Positions 17,162 through 23,451 of a stretch of DNA of 64,000 nucleotides are shown in pieces (the first letter of the stretch is position 1; each line of letters opens with the position of its first letter). Origin of the DNA: Pseudoselenomonas ruminantium (lineage in GTDB: Bacteria; Bacillota; Negativicutes; Selenomonadales; Selenomonadaceae). The notes under the pieces were generated by a model. The model did not search any database and was not told the origin of the DNA. It was given only the letters and a program-made list of their open reading frames with translations. The translations under genes and the position numbers were made by a program. The DNA lies in contig SVBX01000002.1 in the NCBI GenBank assembly GCA_015058655.1, positions 1 to 64,000 of the forward strand, read 5' to 3'.

Positions 17162-18334
17162 ATGTTAGCGATTGTAAATGGCAGGCTTATCCTGCCGGAT
17201 GATAGGGCAGGGGGGCGCTTTGAGGCTATTTCCGGGCTGGCCCTGCTGATAGAGGATGGACGCATTGCAGAGGTCATGCCGGAGGTGCGCCTGCGGGCTG
17301 ATCATAGCGACTGTCCCGTATGGGATGCAAGGGGGCAGTATGTGTCCCCGGGCTTTATCAGCATCCATATCCACGGCTGCTTCGGAGCAGATACCATGGA
17401 TGAAAAGCCCGATGCCATGAAAACCATGTGCCAGAATCTCCCTTCTCAGGGCGTGACTTCCTTCCTGCCTACCACTATTACGGCGGATATGGAAGATATA
17501 CAGGCAGCTTTGGGCAGGGTGCGGGAATACATGAAGAATCCTTGGCTGGCCCAGGGTGCGGAGGTGCTGGGAGCCAATATGGAAGGGCCTTTCATCAGCC
17601 CTCTTCATAAGGGGAGCCATCAGGCAAGGCATATCAAGACGGCTCATTTTTCCCATATAGAGCCTTATGCTGATGTGGTGAAGTATGTTACCGTGGCCCC
17701 GGAGGAAATGGGGGGCGATTACGGCTTCGTGCAGAAATGCCGTGAGGCAGGCATCATCGTAGCCATAGGCCATAGCGGCGCCATCTATGAGGAGGCGGTG
17801 GAGGCTTTCCAGCATGGCGTCAGCCATGCGACTCACCTCTATAATGCCATGAGTCCCCTGCACCATCGGGAACCGGGGGTAGTGGGGGCTGTGCTTGACG
17901 AGGATTATGTGGCAGAAATCATTGCCGACGATGTCCATTGTCATCCCGCTGCCCAGCGTCTGGCCTATCGCCTGAAGGGGGACAAGCTGGTGCTCATTAC
18001 CGATTCCTGCCGGGCCTGTGGCCAGGGGGATGGCGTTTCGGAACTGGGGGGCCAGCAGATTTATGTGGAAGGCGGCCTTGCCACGCTGGCTGACGGAACC
18101 CTTGCCGCCAGTGTGGCATCCATGGATATGGTGGTTAGGAATTTTGCCCGCAATGCAGGGATTTCCATTCCTCGTGCGGTGGAACTGGCTACCAGGGTTC
18201 CTGCCCAGGAATTGGGATGCCTTGACCAGAGAGGCATTTTGGAGCCGGGACGGCTGGCCAATATCACGGTCTTCGATGATGAGGTCAATATCTGCGCCAC
18301 TTTTGTGCGAGGTCAGATCTGCTACAGCAACTGA
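17162..18334 (+). CDS. nagA: N-acetylglucosamine-6-phosphate deacetylase
   Basis: This cytoplasmic enzyme removes acetate from GlcNAc-6-phosphate made by the PTS upstream, giving glucosamine-6-phosphate. Its 390 residues have the amidohydrolase TIM-barrel motifs: HIHG near residue 69, the metal-binding Glu in NMEGPFISP near residue 139, and His in IGHSG near residue 202. The substrate-binding THLYNAMSP lies near residue 222 and the catalytic Asp in LITDSCRA near residue 280. The length is normal. The start at 17162 follows AGGAGG at 6 nt spacing. nagB is not in this window. The gene ends in a long palindrome shared with the convergent mgtC. Confidence 0.93.
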   Translation: MLAIVNGRLILPDDRAGGRFEAISGLALLIEDGRIAEVMPEVRLRADHSDCPVWDARGQYVSPGFISIHIHGCFGADTMDEKPDAMKTMCQNLPSQGVTSFLPTTITADMEDIQAALGRVREYMKNPWLAQGAEVLGANMEGPFISPLHKGSHQARHIKTAHFSHIEPYADVVKYVTVAPEEMGGDYGFVQKCREAGIIVAIGHSGAIYEEAVEAFQHGVSHATHLYNAMSPLHHREPGVVGAVLDEDYVAEIIADDVHCHPAAQRLAYRLKGDKLVLITDSCRACGQGDGVSELGGQQIYVEGGLATLADGTLAASVASMDMVVRNFARNAGISIPRAVELATRVPAQELGCLDQRGILEPGRLANITVFDDEVNICATFVRGQICYSN

Positions 18335-18384
18335 ATATAACATAAAAAAACAGCAGGTGACTGCTGTTTTTTTATGTTATATTC
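18333..18384. terminator. Bidirectional terminator, perfect 24-bp palindrome
   Basis: Arms 18333-18356 and 18361-18384 pair perfectly around GTGA, with seven A and seven T in the stem. The nagA stop (18332-18334) and mgtC stop (18374-18372) both lie in the arms, so the two convergent genes share it. Confidence 0.9.
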
Positions 18385-19052
18385 ACGCTGGTAACGCCTG
18401 GGATGCTTCGCAGGGCTTCGATGATTTCAGCGCCCTTCAGGCTTTTGTAATTGAAGACATCCAGTTCTACATACAGTTGCCTTGTTTCTTCATTTTCCAT
18501 CTCATCTTCGTCCGCTTTGACTTTGATGCTCTTGACCTTTAACTGCATTTTATCAACATAGTTGTTGATTTGCATGAGCTGTCCCGGCCTGTCTATGGTA
18601 TGGATGATCAGGTATAGCCTTTTCTCCTGGTCTACCAAGTCGTCCAGGCGTGAAAGCCTGCCCAGGGCGATGAAAACCAGCAGTCCTGTGAAAATTGCTC
18701 CCACATAGAAGCCGCCGCCTATGGCCAGGCCCACCCCTGCCACTACCCAGAGACAGGCGGCGGTGGTGAGGCCGGTGACGGTGAGCCCCTCCTTCATGAT
18801 GGCACCGGCACCTAGGAAGCCTATGCCGCTGACTACCTGTGCTGCCAGACGGGCCGGGTCGGCGTTGGTCTTGCCCTCTACCTGTTGGTACATATCCTGG
18901 GAGAGCATCATGATGAGACAGGAACCGAGACAGACCAGCATATTTGTACGCAGTCCCGCTGACTTTCGCCGTGACTGCCTCTCGTAGCCGATGAAGCCGC
19001 CCATGACGCAGGAAAGCAAAAGGCGGAAGCAGAGCTCCCAATCGGAAATCAT
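18372..19052 (-). CDS. MgtC/SapB-family membrane protein
   Basis: This inner-membrane protein of 226 residues belongs to the MgtC/SapB family. The N-terminal half has the conserved helices with GGFIGYERQ and SGIGFLGAGAIMKEG, which are family signatures. The C-terminal part (about residues 150-226) is a soluble ACT-like domain. Family members are linked to growth in low magnesium and to control of ATP synthase or potassium transport, but the function here is not proven. GGGGAGG lies 8 nt before ATG 19052; the alternative GTG at 19061 is too near it. It is convergent with nagA and has no operon partner. Confidence 0.85.
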   Translation of the reverse strand: MISDWELCFRLLLSCVMGGFIGYERQSRRKSAGLRTNMLVCLGSCLIMMLSQDMYQQVEGKTNADPARLAAQVVSGIGFLGAGAIMKEGLTVTGLTTAACLWVVAGVGLAIGGGFYVGAIFTGLLVFIALGRLSRLDDLVDQEKRLYLIIHTIDRPGQLMQINNYVDKMQLKVKSIKVKADEDEMENEETRQLYVELDVFNYKSLKGAEIIEALRSIPGVTSVNIT

Positions 19053-19137
19053 AGCGCTCACCTCCCCGTAGTATCGGAACTATTATGAGAATATTTCCAC
19101 ATGGAAACCTGAATTCCTGCTACGGGCAATAAAAAAA

Positions 19138-19310
19138 GCCTTCCCCTTGAGGGGAAGGTGCCCCGACAGGGGCGGATGAGGTGAAGCTTTTTCTCGTTTG
19201 TCTGCTTATACCACCCTGCAGGTGCCACCTCATTCGTCAGCCTTCGGCTGCCACCTGTCCAGGGTGTCTACCGGACACCCGCGGCTTCGCCGCCCCCTCA
19301 AGGGGAAGGC
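19138..19310. repeat. Mirror-ended hairpin element (group 3, copy B)
   Basis: The 173-bp element starts GCCTTCCCCTTGAGGGGAAGG and ends in the inverse CCCTCAAGGGGAAGGC. Inside are hairpins GCCCC gaca GGGGC, CAGCC ttc GGCTG and GGGTGTC tacc GACACCC. It aligns along its length with the element at 58382-58556, though the first small hairpin has quite different stem bases. It fills most of the space between mgtC and the symporter gene. Confidence 0.8.
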
Positions 19311-19355
19311 TTTACAAGTGACCTTCCTTTTGGGGGATAGACTTTATTTTTGTGC

Positions 19356-20777
19356 TTACTTGCTCATCTCGTCCCACTTCTCTTCGAGTTCGCGGACGAT
19401 GCGGGCGTGCTCTTTCTCAGTGAGGGTGACCTTAGCTCTGTAGATGAAAGCAGCCAGAGCGATGAGAGCCAGGGGAGCGGCGAACATTACCAGCTGGAAG
19501 TTCCTGAGACCATCAGCAGTGATGCTGTCGGCAGTAGCGCCTGCGGTCATGCCTACCCAGACGGCGGTGAGGCCTACGATGCCGCTGGTGATAGCACCGG
19601 AAAGCTTGTCAATCAGAGGACGGACGCAGAGCACCAGGGCTTCATCGCGGTGGCCCAGCTTCAGCTGGCCGTACTCGACGGTATCAGTGATGGTCATGAG
19701 CACTACCAGGAAAATCAGGGGCTGGGGCAGGCTGAAGATGCCGGCGCCGGCGAGAGCCATAGCCACATTCTTGCCGGACATGGCATAGCAGAGGACACCA
19801 AGCAGCATGATGGCAATGGAAGCGAAGAACAGCTTGCGGCGGCTGAATTTCGTGGTGAGAATGGGGAACAGGGCCACGGCAGCAAGGCCGATGACTACAT
19901 TGATGATACCCAGGATGGAGAATTCAGAATTATCGCCGATAACATAGGTGAAGTAATAGAGGTTGAAGTTGTTGATGATGTTCTGACCCAGGCCGAAGAC
20001 GAGGTAGGCAATAGCTACCCACAGCAGCTGGTCATTCTTCAGGAGAATCTTGAAAACATCTTTGAAGGAAGTCTGGGTCTTGTTCTCACGGAGATTGGAT
20101 TTCTGCTCCTTGGTGAAGAGGCCCAGGATGATAGCGCCCAGGGTGGCGATGCCGCCGCCGATGCAGGCGAAAGCGAACCAGCCGGTGGGGTCACCGGCGC
20201 CGCCGTTGGCATCATGGGAGAAGAACATGACCACGGGGATGACCATGATGGTCACCAGCTGGCCACCGAAAACAGAACCGATACGGGCAAAGGTAGCGGT
20301 AATCTCGCGCTCATGGGAATCGAAGGAGAGAGCCGGGATCATGGACCAGATAGCCACATCCTTGGCGGAGTAGAACACATCCATGATGAAATAGATGATG
20401 GCGAAGAGTACCAGATAGGTGATGGGGGAGCTGACAGCCAGGCCACCCATGTCGGTGAAGAGGAAAGCCAGGGTCAGGGCTGCCACGAAAGCGCCTACGA
20501 TGACCCAGGGCTTGAACTTGCCCCAGCGGGTTTCTGTCTTGTCGATGATGTTGCCGATGAAGGGGTCGATGAAAAGCTCGCCGATGCGCAGCACCAGGAT
20601 GATGGTGGTGACAATGCCGATCATGTAGGCATCCCGGCTGGGATTGTCGGAGTGGAACAGGTTGCTGGTGACAAAGATCATGAAATAGGTGCCCAGCATG
20701 GCGTAGAACACGTCATGCCCGAAGGTGCCGCAGGCATAAGCCACACGGGGCCAGAAGTTGCTTTTGTTCTCGTTCAT
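19356..20777 (-). CDS. GPH-family sugar:cation symporter (MelB-like)
   Basis: This inner-membrane transporter of the glycoside-pentoside-hexuronide:cation symporter family has 473 residues and about 12 hydrophobic helices. Family features include the N-terminal FGHDVFYAMLGTYFMIF, the loop RWGKFKPWV near residue 90, and FGGQLVTI later. The substrate cannot be told. The start at 20777 follows GGAGG; 13 more residues upstream are open but have no site. It lies just after the cytidylate-kinase-like gene on the same strand and shares its promoter and operators near 21434-21603. Confidence 0.85.
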   Translation of the reverse strand: MNENKSNFWPRVAYACGTFGHDVFYAMLGTYFMIFVTSNLFHSDNPSRDAYMIGIVTTIILVLRIGELFIDPFIGNIIDKTETRWGKFKPWVIVGAFVAALTLAFLFTDMGGLAVSSPITYLVLFAIIYFIMDVFYSAKDVAIWSMIPALSFDSHEREITATFARIGSVFGGQLVTIMVIPVVMFFSHDANGGAGDPTGWFAFACIGGGIATLGAIILGLFTKEQKSNLRENKTQTSFKDVFKILLKNDQLLWVAIAYLVFGLGQNIINNFNLYYFTYVIGDNSEFSILGIINVVIGLAAVALFPILTTKFSRRKLFFASIAIMLLGVLCYAMSGKNVAMALAGAGIFSLPQPLIFLVVLMTITDTVEYGQLKLGHRDEALVLCVRPLIDKLSGAITSGIVGLTAVWVGMTAGATADSITADGLRNFQLVMFAAPLALIALAAFIYRAKVTLTEKEHARIVRELEEKWDEMSK

Positions 20778-20812
20778 GGTTGATTCCTCCAAAACTGCGG
20801 TATTATCCATGC

Positions 20813-21415
20813 TCAAAGTTTTACTTTTTCAATGTAGGCAAGGATTGCATCGGCAATCTTATCCAGAGGCTCGTGGCTGGTGTTGACCACCAGGTCGTAG
20901 TTGGCGCCATCGCCCCAGGTGCGGCCCGTGTAGTAGTCGTAGTAGCGGGCGCGCTTCTCGTTCTCCTTGTTCAGCTCTTTCAGGCTCTTGCCATCGTAGA
21001 CTTCCTTGCCGCGCTTCTCGCGGAAATCGTCATCAGCGCAGACAAAGATGGAGAAATGATTGGGGTCATTGCGGAGCACATAGTCGCCGCAGCGGCCCAG
21101 GATCACGCAGGAGCCGTCTTTGGCCAGCTTCTTGATGGCGGAAGACTCAGAGAGGAACATGCCGTGGCTGCTTTCCCCCATGTGGGTGCCGAAGGAATGG
21201 AAGGGGACGAAGCTCATGGACAGGGGCTTCACCTGATTTTCCATCTGCAGCAGTTCTTCCTCGCTGAGGTCGTTGATGCCAAGCTTGGCAGCGGCGATAT
21301 GGACGATTTGACGGTCATAGAGCTTCACGCCGAGCTTATCCGCAAGTATCTGCGCCAGCTCCCTGCCGCCTGCACCATACTGGCGGCTGACGGTGAGCAC
21401 AAGATTCTCCTTCAT
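20813..21415 (-). CDS. Cytidylate-kinase-like family protein
   Basis: This 200-residue P-loop protein belongs to the cytidylate-kinase-like family. The N-terminus reads ENLVLTVSRQYGAGGRELAQ, where SRQYGAGG takes the place of the phosphate-binding loop. YDRQIV, CVILGRCGDYVL and FVCADDDFREKRG (lid-like) follow. The substrate is unknown; true CMP kinases are usually encoded elsewhere. AGGAGG lies 8 nt before ATG 21415. It is first in an operon with the sugar symporter, which suggests a role tied to a sugar or nucleoside, but this is inference. Confidence 0.8.
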   Translation of the reverse strand: MKENLVLTVSRQYGAGGRELAQILADKLGVKLYDRQIVHIAAAKLGINDLSEEELLQMENQVKPLSMSFVPFHSFGTHMGESSHGMFLSESSAIKKLAKDGSCVILGRCGDYVLRNDPNHFSIFVCADDDFREKRGKEVYDGKSLKELNKENEKRARYYDYYTGRTWGDGANYDLVVNTSHEPLDKIADAILAYIEKVKL

Positions 21416-21433
21416 GATACTACCTCCTGATTT

Positions 21434-21447
21434 CGTAAACGATTTCA
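21434..21447 (-). promoter_or_regulatory. LacI-family/cre-like operator, copy 1
   Basis: On the minus strand this reads TGAAATCGTTTACG, which matches 13 of 14 positions of the CcpA cre pattern TGWAANCGNTNWCA. It lies between the ribosome site and the hairpin upstream of the kinase gene. The core GAAATCGTTTAC recurs at 21555-21566. Confidence 0.5.
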
Positions 21448-21452
21448 TTTTC

Positions 21453-21493
21453 TTGCCATTATAAAGGGGGATAATCCCCCTTTATAATGGCAA
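21453..21493. promoter_or_regulatory. Perfect 18-bp hairpin in the kinase-symporter leader
   Basis: Arms 21453-21470 and 21476-21493 are fully complementary with a 5-nt loop and five G-C pairs at the tip. It lies in the predicted leader of the minus-strand operon, about 38 nt before the start codon. With no T run it is unlikely to be a simple terminator. A role in translation control or mRNA stability is inference. Confidence 0.6.
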
Positions 21494-21554
21494 ATATACC
21501 GGAATTACAGGGTGGAAAAAAGTATTTTTCCTTGAATCGTTCGTGTTTATCACA

Positions 21555-21566
21555 GTAAACGATTTC
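21555..21566 (-). promoter_or_regulatory. LacI-family/cre-like operator, copy 2
   Basis: GAAATCGTTTAC on the minus strand is an exact 12-base repeat of the core at 21435-21446. It is placed just downstream of the -10 box (21576-21581), where a bound repressor would block transcription. A partial third copy (GAAATCGTG) lies at 21590-21582 against the -10 box. Confidence 0.55.
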
Positions 21567-21575
21567 TTTACTCTT

Positions 21576-21603
21576 ATTATACACGATTTCTTCCGATATG
21601 CAA
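21576..21603 (-). promoter_or_regulatory. Promoter of the kinase-symporter operon
   Basis: On the minus strand TTGCAT (21603-21598) and a perfect TATAAT (21581-21576) are 16 bp apart. The leader would be about 155 nt and contains two operator-like repeats and the 18-bp hairpin. Confidence 0.6.
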
Positions 21604-21742
21604 TATGCTTCGTAAAAGAAAATAAATTCTGACATATTTCACGGCATGCCCGGGCGTATATAGATTGCTTGAGAATGATGACCCCATATGTAGTGAAAAA
21701 TAAATTTTCATTCTTTTTATATTAAGATAAATATTTGACATC

Positions 21743-21771
21743 TGTACACAGTTACACATTTGTGGTATAAT
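21743..21771 (+). promoter_or_regulatory. Candidate promoter of the small HTH-like gene
   Basis: TGTACA (21743-21748) and TATAAT (21766-21771) are 17 bp apart. The -35 is weak. A better TTGACA at 21735-21740 is too far away (25 bp). The rest of the 21604-21826 gap shows nothing else. Confidence 0.4.
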
Positions 21772-21826
21772 AAAAGCGCCGCGAAGTAGCATCTCAGGTT
21801 GGAAACATACTGTGGGGGGATTCGGT

Positions 21827-22066
21827 ATGGCAATCAAGAACATTGAAATGGACCGTCGTGACAGCGCAAGTTATCGCAAGATGTTGAAACGAGGAGGTTT
21901 CCTATCAGCAAGCTACCTGTCCGTCAGTGGTTTTGACGTGGCTTCGCTCAAAAAGCTGGCCCTAGCAGGAGAGCTTGATGCCGTTCGCTGTGCTATTGGC
22001 AAATCTACCCGCTGGTATTATCGGGAGAATCAGGCAGAAAATGCGCATTTGCGCGGCCTGGCTTAA
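21827..22066 (+). CDS. Small protein with MerR/excisionase-like helix-turn-helix
   Basis: In this 79-residue protein the middle and C-terminal part, FDVASLKKLALAGELDAVRC followed by KSTRWYYRE, resembles the winged helix of excisionase/MerR-type DNA-binding domains (…LAREGKLPAYRIG…WRFRREDV). It is probably a small DNA-binding protein, but the target is unknown. ATG 21827 follows a G-rich GGGGGG stretch; the in-frame GTG at 21812 is less likely. It is a single gene with its own promoter-like sequence and terminator. Confidence 0.6.
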   Translation: MAIKNIEMDRRDSASYRKMLKRGGFLSASYLSVSGFDVASLKKLALAGELDAVRCAIGKSTRWYYRENQAENAHLRGLA

Positions 22067-22090
22067 GGATTTATTTATTGCGGCATGCTT

Positions 22091-22117
22091 GAAGACCGGT
22101 TCGCCGGTCTTTTTTTT
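22091..22117 (+). terminator. Intrinsic terminator
   Basis: AAGACCGG and CCGGTCTT pair around TTCG (a stable tetraloop) and are followed by a run of T. It ends the small HTH-like gene. Confidence 0.9.
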
Positions 22118-22202
22118 GACTCTTGGCAAAAGGAAGCAAGAAGCCGGTGCAGAATATTTACAGTATATTTGAAGATATGTAGCAGATTGAGGAGGAGTCC
22201 TT

Positions 22203-23333
22203 TTGGGTGGTTTTATGACTTTTGTGCTGGCCTTCGCTACGGCTCAGCTGATTTGGTCATTCTTTGCAGGACGCAAGGTCTGGCGAGGGTGGCGGCTTTG
22301 GCTGGCCTGCTTGTTTTTTTCTGTGCTGGACTTGGGGCTGGTGTGGCTCCTGATGAGGCACATGCCCGGCTTATACGGCGTGAACAAGGTCCTGCTCTGG
22401 GGCATGGTTCTGTGTTTGGTGGCACAAATCATCTTCAATGGTTTAGTGACCATGGCTATATTCATAAGGTTCATACTGAGGCGGGTGCGCAGGGTGCCGG
22501 TGGATTTCAAGCGGAGGGACATGCTGAAGAAATCCTTCCTCTATCCGTTGGTGGCGGCGGGGCTGCCTGCCTATGGCGGTTTCGTGGAAAGCCGGGAACA
22601 GGTGCTGCGGGAGGTGGAGATTCCCGTGCAGGGGCTGACGGGGCCAGATGGCTACCGTATCGTGCAACTGAGCGATGTGCATTTGGGGCAGTTCTTTTCA
22701 GTGGAGGACTTGCGGAGGCTTCTGCAGCAGGCTGCCGAACAGGGAGCTGATGTGCTTGCCGTGACAGGGGATTTGTTTGACGATGAGCGGATGAATGAGG
22801 AGGCTGTGCAGGTTTTGGACAGCTTCGTGCCCAGTTTCCCCGATGGCGTTTACTATGTCTTTGGCAACCACGAACATTTCCGGGGCGTGGGGCAGCTCAA
22901 GAGGTACCTTGCCGGTACTAGCATCAATGTGCTGGAAAATGAGGCTCGGCAGGTGCCGGGCAAGGAGCTGTGGTTCGCGGGAGTGGATTATCCCATGCGG
23001 CGGGACCGCTTCGAAGCGGACAGGCAGCGAATGCACCGTCAGGCCATGGCGGAGGTGCCGGAGGGGGTGACGGCGGTGCTGCTGGCCCATCACCCGGAGT
23101 GCATCGATGACGGGGCAGAGTCGGGGGTGGCCCTGACCTTGACGGGGCATACCCATGGAGGCCAGTTCGGCATTTTCGGGTTCCCCATCTTTCCTTTCTT
23201 CCGCTATAACCGGGGGTTGGTGAAAATCGGGGACAGCTACGGCTATGTCCACAGCGGCAATGGCAGCTGGTTTCCCTGCCGTATCGGCTGTCCCCCGGAG
23301 ATTGTGACATTTACGCTGGTATCCAGAGGCTAA
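22203..23333 (+). CDS. Membrane-anchored metallophosphoesterase (YaeI/YkuE-like)
   Basis: This 376-residue protein has about four N-terminal membrane helices (residues 1-100) and a calcineurin-type phosphoesterase domain (about residues 145-370). The metal-binding set is complete: SDVHLGQ, TGDLFDD, FGNHEHF, LAHHPE and LTGHTHGGQFG. Related enzymes act on lipid or nucleotide phosphates; the substrate here is unknown. TTG 22203 is chosen because GAGGAGG lies a few bases upstream; ATG 22215 is the alternative. It is a single gene. Confidence 0.85.
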   Translation: MGGFMTFVLAFATAQLIWSFFAGRKVWRGWRLWLACLFFSVLDLGLVWLLMRHMPGLYGVNKVLLWGMVLCLVAQIIFNGLVTMAIFIRFILRRVRRVPVDFKRRDMLKKSFLYPLVAAGLPAYGGFVESREQVLREVEIPVQGLTGPDGYRIVQLSDVHLGQFFSVEDLRRLLQQAAEQGADVLAVTGDLFDDERMNEEAVQVLDSFVPSFPDGVYYVFGNHEHFRGVGQLKRYLAGTSINVLENEARQVPGKELWFAGVDYPMRRDRFEADRQRMHRQAMAEVPEGVTAVLLAHHPECIDDGAESGVALTLTGHTHGGQFGIFGFPIFPFFRYNRGLVKIGDSYGYVHSGNGSWFPCRIGCPPEIVTFTLVSRG

Positions 23334-23451
23334 TGAAGTGCTACCCTTTGCAAAATTTGAATCGCGGCAGGGGGCTAGTCTGTATGTCTCCAAGGCGTTA
23401 TAATCTTATGGAAGACAATGAACGATACAGAAGAATGTTGAAGGAGTAGCC

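Noticed and set aside
16996-17202. Open frame in the repeat beginning MSPTSISGGGK, also found at 52116
   Set aside because: It is the translation of the dispersed element itself, has no ribosome site, and occurs identically in another copy. The stem changes show selection on pairing, not on codons.
19350-20783. 477-codon plus-strand frame opposite the GPH symporter
   Set aside because: Highly acidic, low-complexity translation typical of the antisense of a membrane protein. The minus strand carries a clear family and ribosome site.
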